This document shows positions 1-7,248 of a stretch of DNA of 64,000 nt, piece by piece. Location: positions 1-64,000 of the forward strand of contig CACYMJ010000007.1 of NCBI GenBank assembly GCA_902775485.1, written 5' to 3'. The translations under genes and the position numbers were made by a program. The DNA is from an uncultured Lachnospiraceae bacterium (lineage in GTDB: Bacteria > Bacillota > Clostridia > Lachnospirales > Lachnospiraceae). Within the stretch, counting starts at the first letter, position 1. Each line of letters begins with the position of its first letter. The notes beneath the pieces are model-generated. The model was not told where the DNA came from and ran no database searches. It saw only the letters and a list, made by a program, of their open reading frames with translations.

Positions 1-74
1 GTAGATAGGGCATAGGTGTAAGTGCAGCGATGTACTCAGCTGAATGTCACTAATCGGTCGAAGGCTTTTTTAAG
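1..74 (+). rRNA. 23S ribosomal RNA, 3' end (partial)
   Basis: The first ~74 bases match the conserved 3' end of bacterial 23S rRNA: GGTGTAAGTGCAGCGATG, then CAGCTGA, then a CACTAATCGGTCGA-type terminal stem. The gene enters from outside the window. No sequence resembling 5S rRNA follows; a 7-bp hairpin (129-145) and tRNA-Asn come next. The exact 3' end is approximate. Confidence 0.9.
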
Positions 75-128
75 TCGGTGTCATATATCATTATCAGTAC
101 GTAGTTGTCAATGTACGACTTACGCCTG

Positions 129-145
129 CCCGATCGAAGATCGGG
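129..145 (+). other. Hairpin in the 23S-tRNA spacer
   Basis: CCCGATC and GATCGGG form a perfect 7-bp stem around a GAA loop, 4 bases before tRNA-Asn. Its position suggests an rRNA/tRNA processing element rather than a terminator, because no T-run follows. Confidence 0.5.
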
Positions 146-149
146 CCAG

Positions 150-221
150 TCCTCGATAGCTCAATGGTAGAGCATTCGGCTGTTAACCGAAGGGTTGTTG
201 GTTCGAGCCCAACTCGGGGAG
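150..221 (+). tRNA. tRNA-Asn (anticodon GTT)
   Basis: Full cloverleaf: acceptor TCCTCGA pairs with TCGGGGA, anticodon stem TTCGG/CCGAA with GTT at 182-184, T-arm with GTTCGAGCC. CCA is not encoded. It is the first gene after 23S and is probably co-transcribed with it. Confidence 0.95.
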
Positions 222-361
222 TATTTGTTGCGAGGTGTCGCGTAGCGGATATCCGCTCGGCCATTTATAGGAGTGTCGCGCCATGCAAGTCGCCTGGCGG
301 CGAAGGCGCTCCACGTGCAGACAGGGTCCCACCGCTATCGCGGTTCCCCCTATCAACATTT
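222..361 (+). other. Structured GC-rich spacer between tRNA-Asn and tRNA-Glu
   Basis: This 140-base spacer is unusually long and GC-rich for a tRNA cluster. It holds the perfect palindrome AGCGGATATCCGCT (244-257) and an ACCGC/GCGGT hairpin near 330-345. I compared it by eye with 5S rRNA landmarks on both strands and found no match. Its function is unknown. Confidence 0.4.
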
Positions 362-433
362 GGCTCCGTGGTCAAGCGGTTAAGACATCGCCCTTTCACG
401 GCGGTAACACGGGTTCGATTCCCGTCGGAGTCA
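362..433 (+). tRNA. tRNA-Glu (anticodon TTC)
   Basis: Acceptor GGCTCCG pairs with CGGAGTC (one G-T pair). The anticodon loop CTTTCAC carries TTC at 395-397, and the T-loop is GTTCGATTC. CCA is not encoded. Confidence 0.95.
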
Positions 434-470
434 TTGTTTCGCGCATCGTCTAAGGACGCGAACTAAATAT

Positions 471-541
471 GGCGACATAGCCAAGTGGTAAGGCATGGGT
501 CTGCAACACCCTGATCACCAGTTCAAATCTGGTTGTCGCCT
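471..541 (+). tRNA. tRNA-Cys (anticodon GCA)
   Basis: Acceptor GGCGACA pairs with TGTCGCC, with the T73 discriminator typical of tRNA-Cys. The anticodon GCA is at 503-505. It is the last tRNA of the cluster and is followed directly by a terminator. Confidence 0.95.
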
Positions 542-545
542 CTCA

Positions 546-592
546 AAGTCTGATGTTGTTGTTTAAGCAATGATGTCGGACTTTTTCTTTTA
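546..592 (+). terminator. Rho-independent terminator of the rRNA/tRNA operon
   Basis: AAGTCTGATGTTGTT can pair along its full length with AATGATGTCGGACTT (several G-U pairs) around an 8-base loop, followed by TTTCTTTT. It closes the rrn-tRNA transcription unit. Confidence 0.8.
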
Positions 593-615
593 TATCTTTT
601 TGCGCAAAGTGATAC

Positions 616-1419
616 ATGGTAGAATCGATTCATATGGATGATCAGACATCAAAACAGAATAACAGATACGATCTTATCGATACCCTAAGAGGACTGGAGA
701 TCATCAGTATGATCGCATTTCATACGTGCTGGCTGTTGAACCATTTCGGACTTGGGATTTCGACAGAGATATTATTCGGAACGGCATTTACCGTGTGGGA
801 GAGGAGTATTTGTATCGGATTCATTCTGATCGCGGGATTTTCGTTCAGGTTCGGGCACAGGCATTTAAGAAAGGGACTTCTGGTATTCGGATGCGGTGCT
901 ATAATAACGCTCGTAACGTGCCTTTTTTTACCGCAGATACGGATAGTATTCGGTGTACTGACACTTATAGGAACAGCTTCGCTTCTTATGATCCCGATCG
1001 ACAGAGCTCTTGAAGATAAGGTAAACGGCTCGGTAAAGTTTGATCTAGCCGGAGCACTTATCAGCCTTCTGTTGTTTATCGCCGACTATAATATCAATAA
1101 GGGGTATATCGGGTTCATGCCGGGTGCAGCCATACAGCTGCCGGCGGCAATGTATAAGGGATATTTAATGACTTTTCTGGGCTTCATGGAGCCCGGGTTC
1201 TTCTCAACAGACTATTTCTCGCTGCTCCCGTGGATCTTTGTATATGCATGCGGATATTTCCTTCATATACCCGTGATCTCGTGGCAAAGGACCCGGGAGT
1301 ATATTAAGCATGGGATACCGGGGATATCTGCGATCGGAAGGCATTCACTTCCTATATATATGGTCCATCCGATCATCATATATGCAGTCCTGTATCTGAT
1401 CGCACAATACCTCCTGTAA
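616..1419 (+). CDS. DUF1624/HGSNAT-like membrane acyltransferase
   Basis: This is a 267-residue integral membrane protein. Near the N-terminus it has the family landmark RYDLIDTLRGLEIISMIAFH, an Arg-Asp/Arg-Gly pattern followed by the membrane His used by heparan-alpha-glucosaminide N-acetyltransferase-type enzymes. About seven hydrophobic helices follow, ending with a HSLPIYMVHPIII segment typical of acyltransferase-3/HGSNAT-like proteins. The family moves acyl groups across membranes onto sugars; the substrate here is unknown. The start is uncertain: ATG at 616 or at 634 (MDDQTSK), and neither has a strong ribosome site. It lies just after the tRNA terminator and reads toward hup. No clear terminator follows it. 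Confidence 0.7.
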   Translation: MVESIHMDDQTSKQNNRYDLIDTLRGLEIISMIAFHTCWLLNHFGLGISTEILFGTAFTVWERSICIGFILIAGFSFRFGHRHLRKGLLVFGCGAIITLVTCLFLPQIRIVFGVLTLIGTASLLMIPIDRALEDKVNGSVKFDLAGALISLLLFIADYNINKGYIGFMPGAAIQLPAAMYKGYLMTFLGFMEPGFFSTDYFSLLPWIFVYACGYFLHIPVISWQRTREYIKHGIPGISAIGRHSLPIYMVHPIIIYAVLYLIAQYLL

Positions 1420-1537
1420 ATGCCGAAAATACAGCGTTTTGTCAATACAAACATCGAAAATACAAGGAAAAATCGTGTTATGTAAAGTGCAATATGCCTA
1501 AAATCAACGTTTTTTGCCCATTTTGCCAAAAATTACC

Positions 1538-1566
1538 TTGACTATTGCAGGTGTAAAGAGTATAAC
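1538..1566 (+). promoter_or_regulatory. Sigma-A promoter of the HU gene
   Basis: TTGACT (1538-1543), a 17-base spacer and TATAAC (1561-1566) form a near-consensus promoter about 55 bases before the HU start codon. Confidence 0.85.
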
Positions 1567-1621
1567 TTGTATAGACGCTAAATGAAACGTCACTACTTAA
1601 GACTATTAAGGAGGAGTTCAA

Positions 1622-1900
1622 ATGAACAAAACAGAGTTAGTAGCAGCTATGGCAGCAAGTGCTGGATTATCAAAGAAGGATGCAGAGAAGGCTCTTAAGG
1701 CTTTCACAGATGCAGTTTCAAAAGAGCTTAAGAAGGGTGGCAAGGTTCAGCTCGTTGGCTTTGGTACATTCGAAGTTTCTAAGAGAGCAGCTAGAACAGG
1801 TAGAAACCCTCAGACTGGTAAGGAGATGAAGATCGCAGCTTCTAAGGCTCCTAAGTTCAAAGCTGGTAAGGCTCTTAAGGATCTTGTAAACAAGAGATAA
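1622..1900 (+). CDS. hup: HU-type DNA-binding protein
   Basis: This 92-residue protein has the usual length of HU and the family pattern throughout: [11 protein letters not shown] at the start, the GFGTFEV turn and [12 protein letters not shown], the DNA-binding beta-arm with the Pro that intercalates DNA. HU is the abundant nucleoid protein that bends DNA. An AAGGAGG site lies 8 bases before the ATG. Codons are strongly biased to AAG/GCT/GTT-type choices, as expected for a highly expressed gene. It has its own promoter and terminator, so it is monocistronic. In related genomes hup directly precedes rqcP; here a four-gene cassette separates them. Confidence 0.97.
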   Translation: MNKTELVAAMAASAGLSKKDAEKALKAFTDAVSKELKKGGKVQLVGFGTFEVSKRAARTGRNPQTGKEMKIAASKAPKFKAGKALKDLVNKR

Positions 1901-1921
1901 TCTAAGCTGAAACATAAAAAG

Positions 1922-1954
1922 AGGACTACGGTTTATTCCGTGGTCCTTTTTTTT
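1922..1954 (+). terminator. Rho-independent terminator of hup
   Basis: AGGACTACGG pairs perfectly with CCGTGGTCCT except for one G-T pair, around a 6-base loop, followed by seven further Ts. Confidence 0.92.
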
Positions 1955-2214
1955 CGAAAAAATGTAAATTTTTTTGAACCTTTTTGATCGAGCATTACGT
2001 CCTTATCTTTGTCGACAAATTTATGGCTCATTCAGAGCGTGGTGGTTTTTTGGGATTTGAACCGTTCAAATCAAATCTATCTGATTATTCCCTTTTTATT
2101 TTTGGATTTCCACAGATTTGTTCCATTCAAACAAGTCTCCCGAGGTTAGGTCTTTTACGGCTTTGTTACCGTTCAAAAACAAAGCCGAATACTAAACGTT
2201 AGGAGGTGTGTTTA
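1955..2214 (+). other. Intergenic region between hup and the cassette, with repeats and a hairpin
   Basis: This stretch is AT-rich and has no convincing gene. It holds three similar motifs of the form CCRTTCAAA (near 2062-2070, 2123-2131 and 2169-2177). A perfect 9-bp hairpin, GGCTTTGTT/AACAAAGCC (2159-2186), has the third motif in its loop and ends about 15 bases before the AGGAGG of the next gene. The hairpin has no T-run, so it is more likely a leader structure or protein-binding site than a terminator. No consensus promoter was found. Confidence 0.45.
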
Positions 2215-3030
2215 TTGAGCAAGAAATTGCTTGCCCTCGAACAGAGAGCGAAGCAGAAGGTCATAACCGATCTATCGGATATTGGAAGGATCACGGAATA
2301 CATATTGGAGATGCCGTTTTCAGCTCTTCGTAAAGATGAGGTCAATTACCGGTGTCTTCAAAGCAAGTTATCGGAAGGCTTTCACATCAGCTGTGACAAC
2401 CTTGATAACATGTCGTTCGGTGATGTTCTTATCCTTATAGGTTATGAGCCGGGTAACGCGTATTTCGACACCCCGTTGATCACAAACTGGAAATTTGGAA
2501 AAAGGTTCAACGTTGCGGGCGATGTTCGTTTTGTAGCAGCGATCCTGAACAATCTTTCCAGATGCAAGGTCATTCGCATTAAAGAGTTCATGAACATCGG
2601 ACTGGTGCCTTTTATGAATTATCTTTATCGGTTTGTTGATGCGGCATTTGCGAAGAAATACGTAAAAAAAGAATATCGTTCAAGAAAGCTTCCCGAATTG
2701 GAGCGTCTTTGCAAAGAATTCTGTGAGTATGTGGAAGCAGATGATGAGAATCCTCCGGGAGAAATCACGGTGGGAGATCTTATCGAAAACGCGATCAACA
2801 GGAGCATCAGCAGCTGGGTTTGCTGTTCCGTTCCGTTAGAGGAATATGCAACTGTTATAGAAGATTCATATCGCATTTTGATCAAATTCTTCATGAACGG
2901 AATAAGGATGTCTATGTATCCGTGGCCGAGCAGAAATAAGTTTTGCGGGATACTCAAAAGGTGTGGCGAATGTCCGCAGGATGTTTACAAAAGTATTGAA
3001 TTTATTCAGTGTTTTGAACCGCACAGATAG
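2215..3030 (+). CDS. Uncharacterised protein, first gene of the ClpP/VirD4-like cassette
   Basis: The product is a soluble, mostly helical protein of 271 residues with no family I recognise. I chose the TTG at 2215 because AGGAGG (2201-2206) lies 8 bases ahead of it; a GTG at 2206 would overlap that site. Visible features are an N-terminal helix rich in Lys/Gln, a central WKFGKRFNVAGDVRF stretch and a C-terminal region with four Cys (WVCC, then KRCGEC). The Cys could be a metal site, but they do not form a standard zinc ribbon. It is followed 11 bases later by the ClpP-like gene and is probably co-transcribed with it. No signal peptide or membrane helix is seen. Confidence 0.75.
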   Translation: MSKKLLALEQRAKQKVITDLSDIGRITEYILEMPFSALRKDEVNYRCLQSKLSEGFHISCDNLDNMSFGDVLILIGYEPGNAYFDTPLITNWKFGKRFNVAGDVRFVAAILNNLSRCKVIRIKEFMNIGLVPFMNYLYRFVDAAFAKKYVKKEYRSRKLPELERLCKEFCEYVEADDENPPGEITVGDLIENAINRSISSWVCCSVPLEEYATVIEDSYRILIKFFMNGIRMSMYPWPSRNKFCGILKRCGECPQDVYKSIEFIQCFEPHR

Positions 3031-3041
3031 GAGGAAAAAGT

Positions 3042-3656
3042 ATGCCGGGAGTAATATACGAAAGCGTAAGAGGTGTCCAGTCTATTCAGATAGAGGATGA
3101 TTTTCTTCGCGACAGAAAGATCTTTTTGGTAGGCGAGGTCAACGATGAGTCGTGTAACGAGCTCATCAAGCAGCTGCTTTATATGGAAAGTGATGACAAC
3201 ACCAGACCCATCACGTTGTTTATTAACAGTCCCGGAGGGGATGTGAACAGCGGTCTTGCTGTCTATGACACTATAAGGCTTATGAAGAGCCCGGTCACGG
3301 CTGTTGTTATGGGTATCGCGGCGAGTATGGCAAGCATAATAATGCTTGCATGTGATGAAAGCAGGCGTTTTGCGCTGCCGTCCAGCAAGATCCTTATCCA
3401 CGATTGCAGCTGGGGAAATCGCAATCTTGGCGGGTATAAACCCCACGAAGTCGAACAGGAGCTGAATCAGCTTAAGAACACCAATGCAAGGTTGCTCGCG
3501 ATCATTGCAGAGCGCTGCAATAAGACCGTAAAGCAGGTTGCGAAGGTAACCATGCATGACCGGTATTTTGATGCCGATGAAGCTATCAGTTTCGGGCTTA
3601 TCACGGCTGTTCTTGACAATGACAGCTTTGATAAGATCGCAGAGAAAGGAGCGTGA
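3042..3656 (+). CDS. ClpP-family serine peptidase (cassette paralogue)
   Basis: This is a 204-residue ClpP-type peptidase with an apparently intact triad: Ser95 in GIAASMAS, His120 in KILIHDCSW and Asp173 in MHDRYFDADEA, at near-identical spacing to housekeeping ClpP (97/122/171). The oxyanion-side motif NSPGGDV (62-68) is present. ClpP forms tetradecameric barrels that degrade proteins fed by a Clp ATPase. The sequence is divergent around the handle helix (HEVEQELNQLKN), so it is likely a specialised paralogue. A strong GGAGG site lies 8 bases upstream. It is followed 4 bases later by the VirD4-like gene, and a matching double-AAA+ unfoldase is two genes downstream. Confidence 0.9.
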   Translation: MPGVIYESVRGVQSIQIEDDFLRDRKIFLVGEVNDESCNELIKQLLYMESDDNTRPITLFINSPGGDVNSGLAVYDTIRLMKSPVTAVVMGIAASMASIIMLACDESRRFALPSSKILIHDCSWGNRNLGGYKPHEVEQELNQLKNTNARLLAIIAERCNKTVKQVAKVTMHDRYFDADEAISFGLITAVLDNDSFDKIAEKGA

Positions 3657-3660
3657 TATT

Positions 3661-5106
3661 ATGCCAAAGGGAAAGAACATCACCAAGGTGGTGAACAGAA
3701 ACGGAAGGTACGGAAGAAGGTGCCTCGGCAAAGGTCTTTTTATCGACAATGATTCTTACAAAACAGGTCTTAACAATCACGATCTTATAGTTGCAGGGTC
3801 AAGAGGCGGTAAGACGGGCTGCATCGTTTATCCGCAACTCAAGATGGCGGGCGACTGCAGTCTGATCGTTACTGACAGTAAGAGGCTCCTTCACAGAATG
3901 TTCAGGGAGGAACTTGAGATGAAGGGCTACAGGGTCCGGACTCTTGATTTTGTGGATCCTGAAAACAGCTGTATGTATAATCCCTTGGATTATGTCAGAG
4001 TGAATAAGGACGGATCTTACAATGAGCTCGATATCATGAAGATATCGATGGCACTAGTTCCCGAAAGAATGGATGCAAAGGATCCGTTCTGGAGTGTCAG
4101 CGCAAGAGCATTTCTCGATTTTTTCATAGGATATTGTCTTGAAGCACTTCCCGAAGAGGACCACATAATGGATACCGTCGGAAGGCTCTACCGGACATTT
4201 ACCGGCGAAATGGGCGAAGCAGGTTTCCTTGGGTGGATAGACAGGCACCAGGACTCATTTGTAGCAAAGAGATATGCCGAGATAAAGAGCATACAGAGTT
4301 CAGAGAAGACGCTCTCGAGCATTTATGCGTTCGTAAACACTGCATTGTACCCGTTTGACGTCAAACAGCTTCATAACATTTTCGGATGGCCGGTCCAATA
4401 TCCCGAGCCGGATGACTACGAGGACATGGAAGATCTTGCGGAGTTATACGGAGTATATCCTGATGACGAGGATGTTCTGGAAAGCTTCCCGGCGGCGAAA
4501 GAGGATACGAACAAAGATACTGAAGCAGAAGGGAATGTCTGTGATTATCTGGACATAGCATCTCTCGGGAAAGAGAAGACCGTTCTCTTCCTTAATATAT
4601 CCGATACAGATCACAGTATGGACAGTCTCGTCAACCTGTTCTATACGCAGGTGTTGCAGACACTCGTTTCAGAGGCGGATGAGCACGACAACGGCCAGCT
4701 TGAAGTACCATGCAGGATCATTTTTGACGACTTTGCGGGTGGTGCTACGATCCCCGATTTCGATAAGATAATCTCGGTTGTCGGAAGCCGAGATATCTGG
4801 CTTACGATGTGCGTTCAGTCCTTAAGCCAGCTCGAAAGCCTGTACAGTCCGGCTCAGGCGCTGACGATAAGGAATAACTGTGATCATATGGTATATATGG
4901 GTGGCAGTGACCCCGGCACGGCTGATTATATCGGACTTCGTGCAGGGAAGATCCCGGAGAGCATCCTTGCCATGCCCCGTTCAAAGGAGTATTTTATAGA
5001 GGGAGGCAAAAAGGCTCAGCTGAAGGATAAGGTCCCTCCGTACTCGTTTGTCGAGGAGGATGAGAAGCCTGATGAGATGCCCAAATTGCCTTCGTCCGTA
5101 AAATGA
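3661..5106 (+). CDS. VirD4/TraG-like ATPase without membrane anchor
   Basis: This 481-residue protein resembles the type IV coupling proteins (VirD4/TraG, FtsK-HerA superfamily) of Firmicute conjugative elements. The start ATG is 4 bases after the clpP-like stop, with AAAGGAG ahead. Walker A is GSRGGKT (46-52) and Walker B is CRIIFDDFAGG (351-361), with the second acidic residue Asp rather than the usual Glu. The family stretch FYTQVLQTL and TIPDFDKIISVVGSRD, followed by QSLSQLESLY, match the TraG C-terminal motor. Typical relatives carry two N-terminal membrane helices; here the protein starts almost directly at the nucleotide-binding core and no hydrophobic helix is seen. An acidic insert (YEDMEDLAELYG...) lies near 255-290. 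No relaxase or other conjugation gene is nearby. Confidence 0.82.
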   Translation: MPKGKNITKVVNRNGRYGRRCLGKGLFIDNDSYKTGLNNHDLIVAGSRGGKTGCIVYPQLKMAGDCSLIVTDSKRLLHRMFREELEMKGYRVRTLDFVDPENSCMYNPLDYVRVNKDGSYNELDIMKISMALVPERMDAKDPFWSVSARAFLDFFIGYCLEALPEEDHIMDTVGRLYRTFTGEMGEAGFLGWIDRHQDSFVAKRYAEIKSIQSSEKTLSSIYAFVNTALYPFDVKQLHNIFGWPVQYPEPDDYEDMEDLAELYGVYPDDEDVLESFPAAKEDTNKDTEAEGNVCDYLDIASLGKEKTVLFLNISDTDHSMDSLVNLFYTQVLQTLVSEADEHDNGQLEVPCRIIFDDFAGGATIPDFDKIISVVGSRDIWLTMCVQSLSQLESLYSPAQALTIRNNCDHMVYMGGSDPGTADYIGLRAGKIPESILAMPRSKEYFIEGGKKAQLKDKVPPYSFVEEDEKPDEMPKLPSSVK

Positions 5107-5124
5107 TACGGTTAAATTGACACG

Positions 5125-5159
5125 ACTCCCCCGAGGACGCTGTCTTAGGGGGAGTTTTT
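5125..5159 (+). terminator. Hairpin with T-run between the VirD4-like and Clp-ATPase genes
   Basis: ACTCCCCC (5125-5132) pairs with GGGGGAGT (5148-5155), and the inner AGGAC/GTCTT extends the stem; TTTTT follows. It has the form of an intrinsic terminator, yet it ends directly at the AGGAGG of the next gene. It may act as an intra-operon attenuator that lowers expression of the unfoldase. Confidence 0.75.
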
Positions 5160-5173
5160 ACAGGAGGAAAACA

Positions 5174-6949
5174 ATGACTGCAGATTACAGAGGGTCCAGT
5201 TATTCGTCTGTTATCCCGAATAATAAGATCATTTCGGAACTACCGGAAGATGATAATTCGATAGAAGAACTGCTCCGGGATATGGGAGAGGAATCATGTT
5301 CCAAAACTCTGTTTAGGGATGAAGTGATACGTGAGATATGCTCGATCATTATAAGCGATAAAAAACCCAATGCTATGTTGATAGGACCTGCGGGATCCGG
5401 CAAGACAGAGATCGTTGAGGAACTTGCGAGACGTATGAAGAAGAAGGATCGCAGCGTTCCGAAGAAGTTGTATGAATATGCAGTATACTCGCTTAATCTT
5501 TCAGATCTTGTCCTGGATTGTTCTTTGCGGGGAGAACTTGAAAGAAGGGTTAAAGATCTTGTGACATATCTTGAATCTGATGAACACAAGGCGATCCTGT
5601 TTCTTGATGAGATACATATTCTGTTTGAAAGTGAGTCATACAGAAATGTAGCGCAGATGTTAAAACCTGCGCTTGGCCGCGGTAAGTTCAAGGTCATTGC
5701 TGCTACTACGACCCAGGAGGTCAAGAGGGTGGAAGATGATCCTGCTTTTAACAGAAGATTCACACGCGTACTTGTGGATGAACTTACCAAAGAGCAGACG
5801 GAGCAGGTATTAAAAAGTGCGGTCAAGGGACTCGAAGAACACCATGGTGTGAAGATAAGTTTTGGCCGGTCTGTTGCAAAAATGATAGTGGCCATTGCGG
5901 ATGAGTTTTGCAGTGTTGGCTCTCACAGACCGGATAATGCGATTACTCTTATGGACAGAGCTGTCGCATCCCGTGTAATAGAGCTTCAGGAAGGGTCATC
6001 TGCGCCGGGCTCCGTAAATACGGTCGTTCTTGACGAAAAACTGGTGGAAGATACTGCATTTCGCCTTATTTCAGGCAGCAGCACCAAAAAAGAATTTGAC
6101 GAGAACTCGTTCAGAAAAGCATTGAGCCGTATACGCGGACAGCAGGACATTCTTGACGACATCATAAAAGTCATAAAACTCTATGATCTTCATTTAAGAC
6201 CGCATAACAAACCGCTGACGTTTATGTTTGCGGGGCCGTCGGGTGTCGGAAAAAGTGAAGTTGCGAAGATCATCGCCGGCGAGTACATAGGTGAGAAGCC
6301 GATCATCCTTAACATGGCGGAGTACAATTCATCGGCATCCATCAATAGGATCATAGGCGCTCCCGTAGGATATACCGGGTCTGACAGCAACAGGGAACTT
6401 CCTTTTGATGCTCTTGATACCAACCCTTACCAGGTAATCCTTCTTGATGAGTTTGAGAAGTGCGACAGAGCTGTACAGAGACTATTCATGTCGGCATTTG
6501 ATGAGGGCGTTATGGTGACGAATTTCGGAAAGGAGATCGATTTTTCCAAGACCGTCATCATCGCGACCACGAACGCCGGATGTACGGGCAAGACAGGTAA
6601 TCTCGGATTTGCCACGGATGATGTGGATATGTTATCCGTCACGGATCTATCCGAGTATTTTGATACGGAACTGATCAACCGGTTTTCTCATAAGTATACG
6701 TTTCACGGTATATCAAGGTCGGTGTATGCGCAGGTGATCAGAGACTGCATGGAAGAAGAGATATCCACACTTAAAACGGACAGAGCCGGAAACAAAGTGT
6801 CCAAAAAGTTAAGGTCAGTTATGACGGATGAAACCGTGGAGCATTTATGTAAAAGATCATATAATGAAAAACTTGGGGCAAGACCGGCAAAAACGGCAGT
6901 ACAGGAGTATATTGACGAGATGGTATTGTCCTGTATGGATAACATTTAG
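5174..6949 (+). CDS. Double-AAA+ Clp-like unfoldase with ClpP-docking loop
   Basis: This 591-residue protein of the ClpA/ClpC class has two AAA+ modules. D1 carries Walker A GPAGSGKT (71-78) and Walker B ILFLDEIH (141-148). D2 carries Walker A GPSGVGKS (354-361) and Walker B VILLDEFEK (421-429), then TTNAG and the tripeptide LGF (477-479). That tripeptide sits where ClpA, ClpC and ClpE have the IGL/VGF/LGF loop that docks on ClpP. The N-terminal Clp repeat domain of ClpA/C is absent, so substrate choice probably relies on the short N-terminus or on a partner. The start at 5174 has a CAGGAGG site 7 bases ahead. With the ClpP-like gene at 3042 it would form a complete ATP-dependent protease. 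Confidence 0.9.
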   Translation: MTADYRGSSYSSVIPNNKIISELPEDDNSIEELLRDMGEESCSKTLFRDEVIREICSIIISDKKPNAMLIGPAGSGKTEIVEELARRMKKKDRSVPKKLYEYAVYSLNLSDLVLDCSLRGELERRVKDLVTYLESDEHKAILFLDEIHILFESESYRNVAQMLKPALGRGKFKVIAATTTQEVKRVEDDPAFNRRFTRVLVDELTKEQTEQVLKSAVKGLEEHHGVKISFGRSVAKMIVAIADEFCSVGSHRPDNAITLMDRAVASRVIELQEGSSAPGSVNTVVLDEKLVEDTAFRLISGSSTKKEFDENSFRKALSRIRGQQDILDDIIKVIKLYDLHLRPHNKPLTFMFAGPSGVGKSEVAKIIAGEYIGEKPIILNMAEYNSSASINRIIGAPVGYTGSDSNRELPFDALDTNPYQVILLDEFEKCDRAVQRLFMSAFDEGVMVTNFGKEIDFSKTVIIATTNAGCTGKTGNLGFATDDVDMLSVTDLSEYFDTELINRFSHKYTFHGISRSVYAQVIRDCMEEEISTLKTDRAGNKVSKKLRSVMTDETVEHLCKRSYNEKLGARPAKTAVQEYIDEMVLSCMDNI

Positions 6950-6973
6950 ATATACTTACAAAAGGAGAAAAAA

Positions 6974-7213
6974 ATGCGTCTCGACAAATATCTTAAAGTT
7001 TCAAGGATAATCAAACGGCGTACGGTAGCCAACGAAGCATGCGACGCCGACAGGGTCACGATAAACGGCCGTCCGGCCAAGGCTTCTGCGCAGGTTAAGG
7101 AGGGGGATGTGCTTGAGATCATGTTCGGTACCAATCCGCTCAAAGTAGAGGTGCTGTCCGTGAAAGAGACCGTTAAGAAGGAAGAAGCAAAGGAGATGTA
7201 TAAGGTCCTCTGA
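6974..7213 (+). CDS. rqcP: S4-domain RNA-binding protein RqcP
   Basis: This 79-residue protein is one S4 domain (MRLDKYLKVSRIIKRRTVANEAC ... VTINGRPAKASAQVKEGDVLEI), the form of YabO/RqcP. In Bacillus RqcP works with RqcH on stalled 50S subunits, where poly-alanine tails are added to the nascent chain. The AAAGGAG site is 8 bases before the ATG. In many Firmicutes it is followed by yabP and yabQ; here divIC comes next after a 137-base gap with a consensus promoter. It follows the Clp-like unfoldase by 24 bases and could be read from the cassette transcript. Confidence 0.92.
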   Translation: MRLDKYLKVSRIIKRRTVANEACDADRVTINGRPAKASAQVKEGDVLEIMFGTNPLKVEVLSVKETVKKEEAKEMYKVL

Positions 7214-7218
7214 TTTTA

Positions 7219-7235
7219 TGTAACCCGATGTTACA
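7219..7235 (+). other. Inverted repeat between rqcP and the divIC promoter
   Basis: TGTAAC and GTTACA form a 6-bp inverted repeat with a 5-base spacer, 14 bases before the -35 box of the divIC promoter. It could be an operator. The stem is too weak and lacks the T-run of a terminator. Confidence 0.3.
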
Positions 7236-7248
7236 CTATATATTGTAT

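Noticed and set aside
164..466. 100-codon open frame across the tRNA cluster
   Set aside because: It runs through tRNA-Asn and tRNA-Glu, has no ribosome site and matches no protein pattern.
726..1013. Open frame inside the HGSNAT-like gene
   Set aside because: It is a shifted frame within a clear membrane-protein gene and is rich in Arg/Tyr text without motif.
1984..2202. 72-codon frame between hup and the cassette
   Set aside because: No ribosome site; covers the repeats and hairpin and ends just before the real gene.
3006..3749. 247-codon minus-strand frame opposite the ClpP-like gene
   Set aside because: The plus strand encodes an intact catalytic triad with a strong ribosome site; the minus frame has no family pattern.
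2215..6949. Reading the cassette as a complete conjugative element
   Set aside because: Only a VirD4-like motor is present; there is no relaxase, VirB4, VirB6, integrase or origin of transfer in reach.
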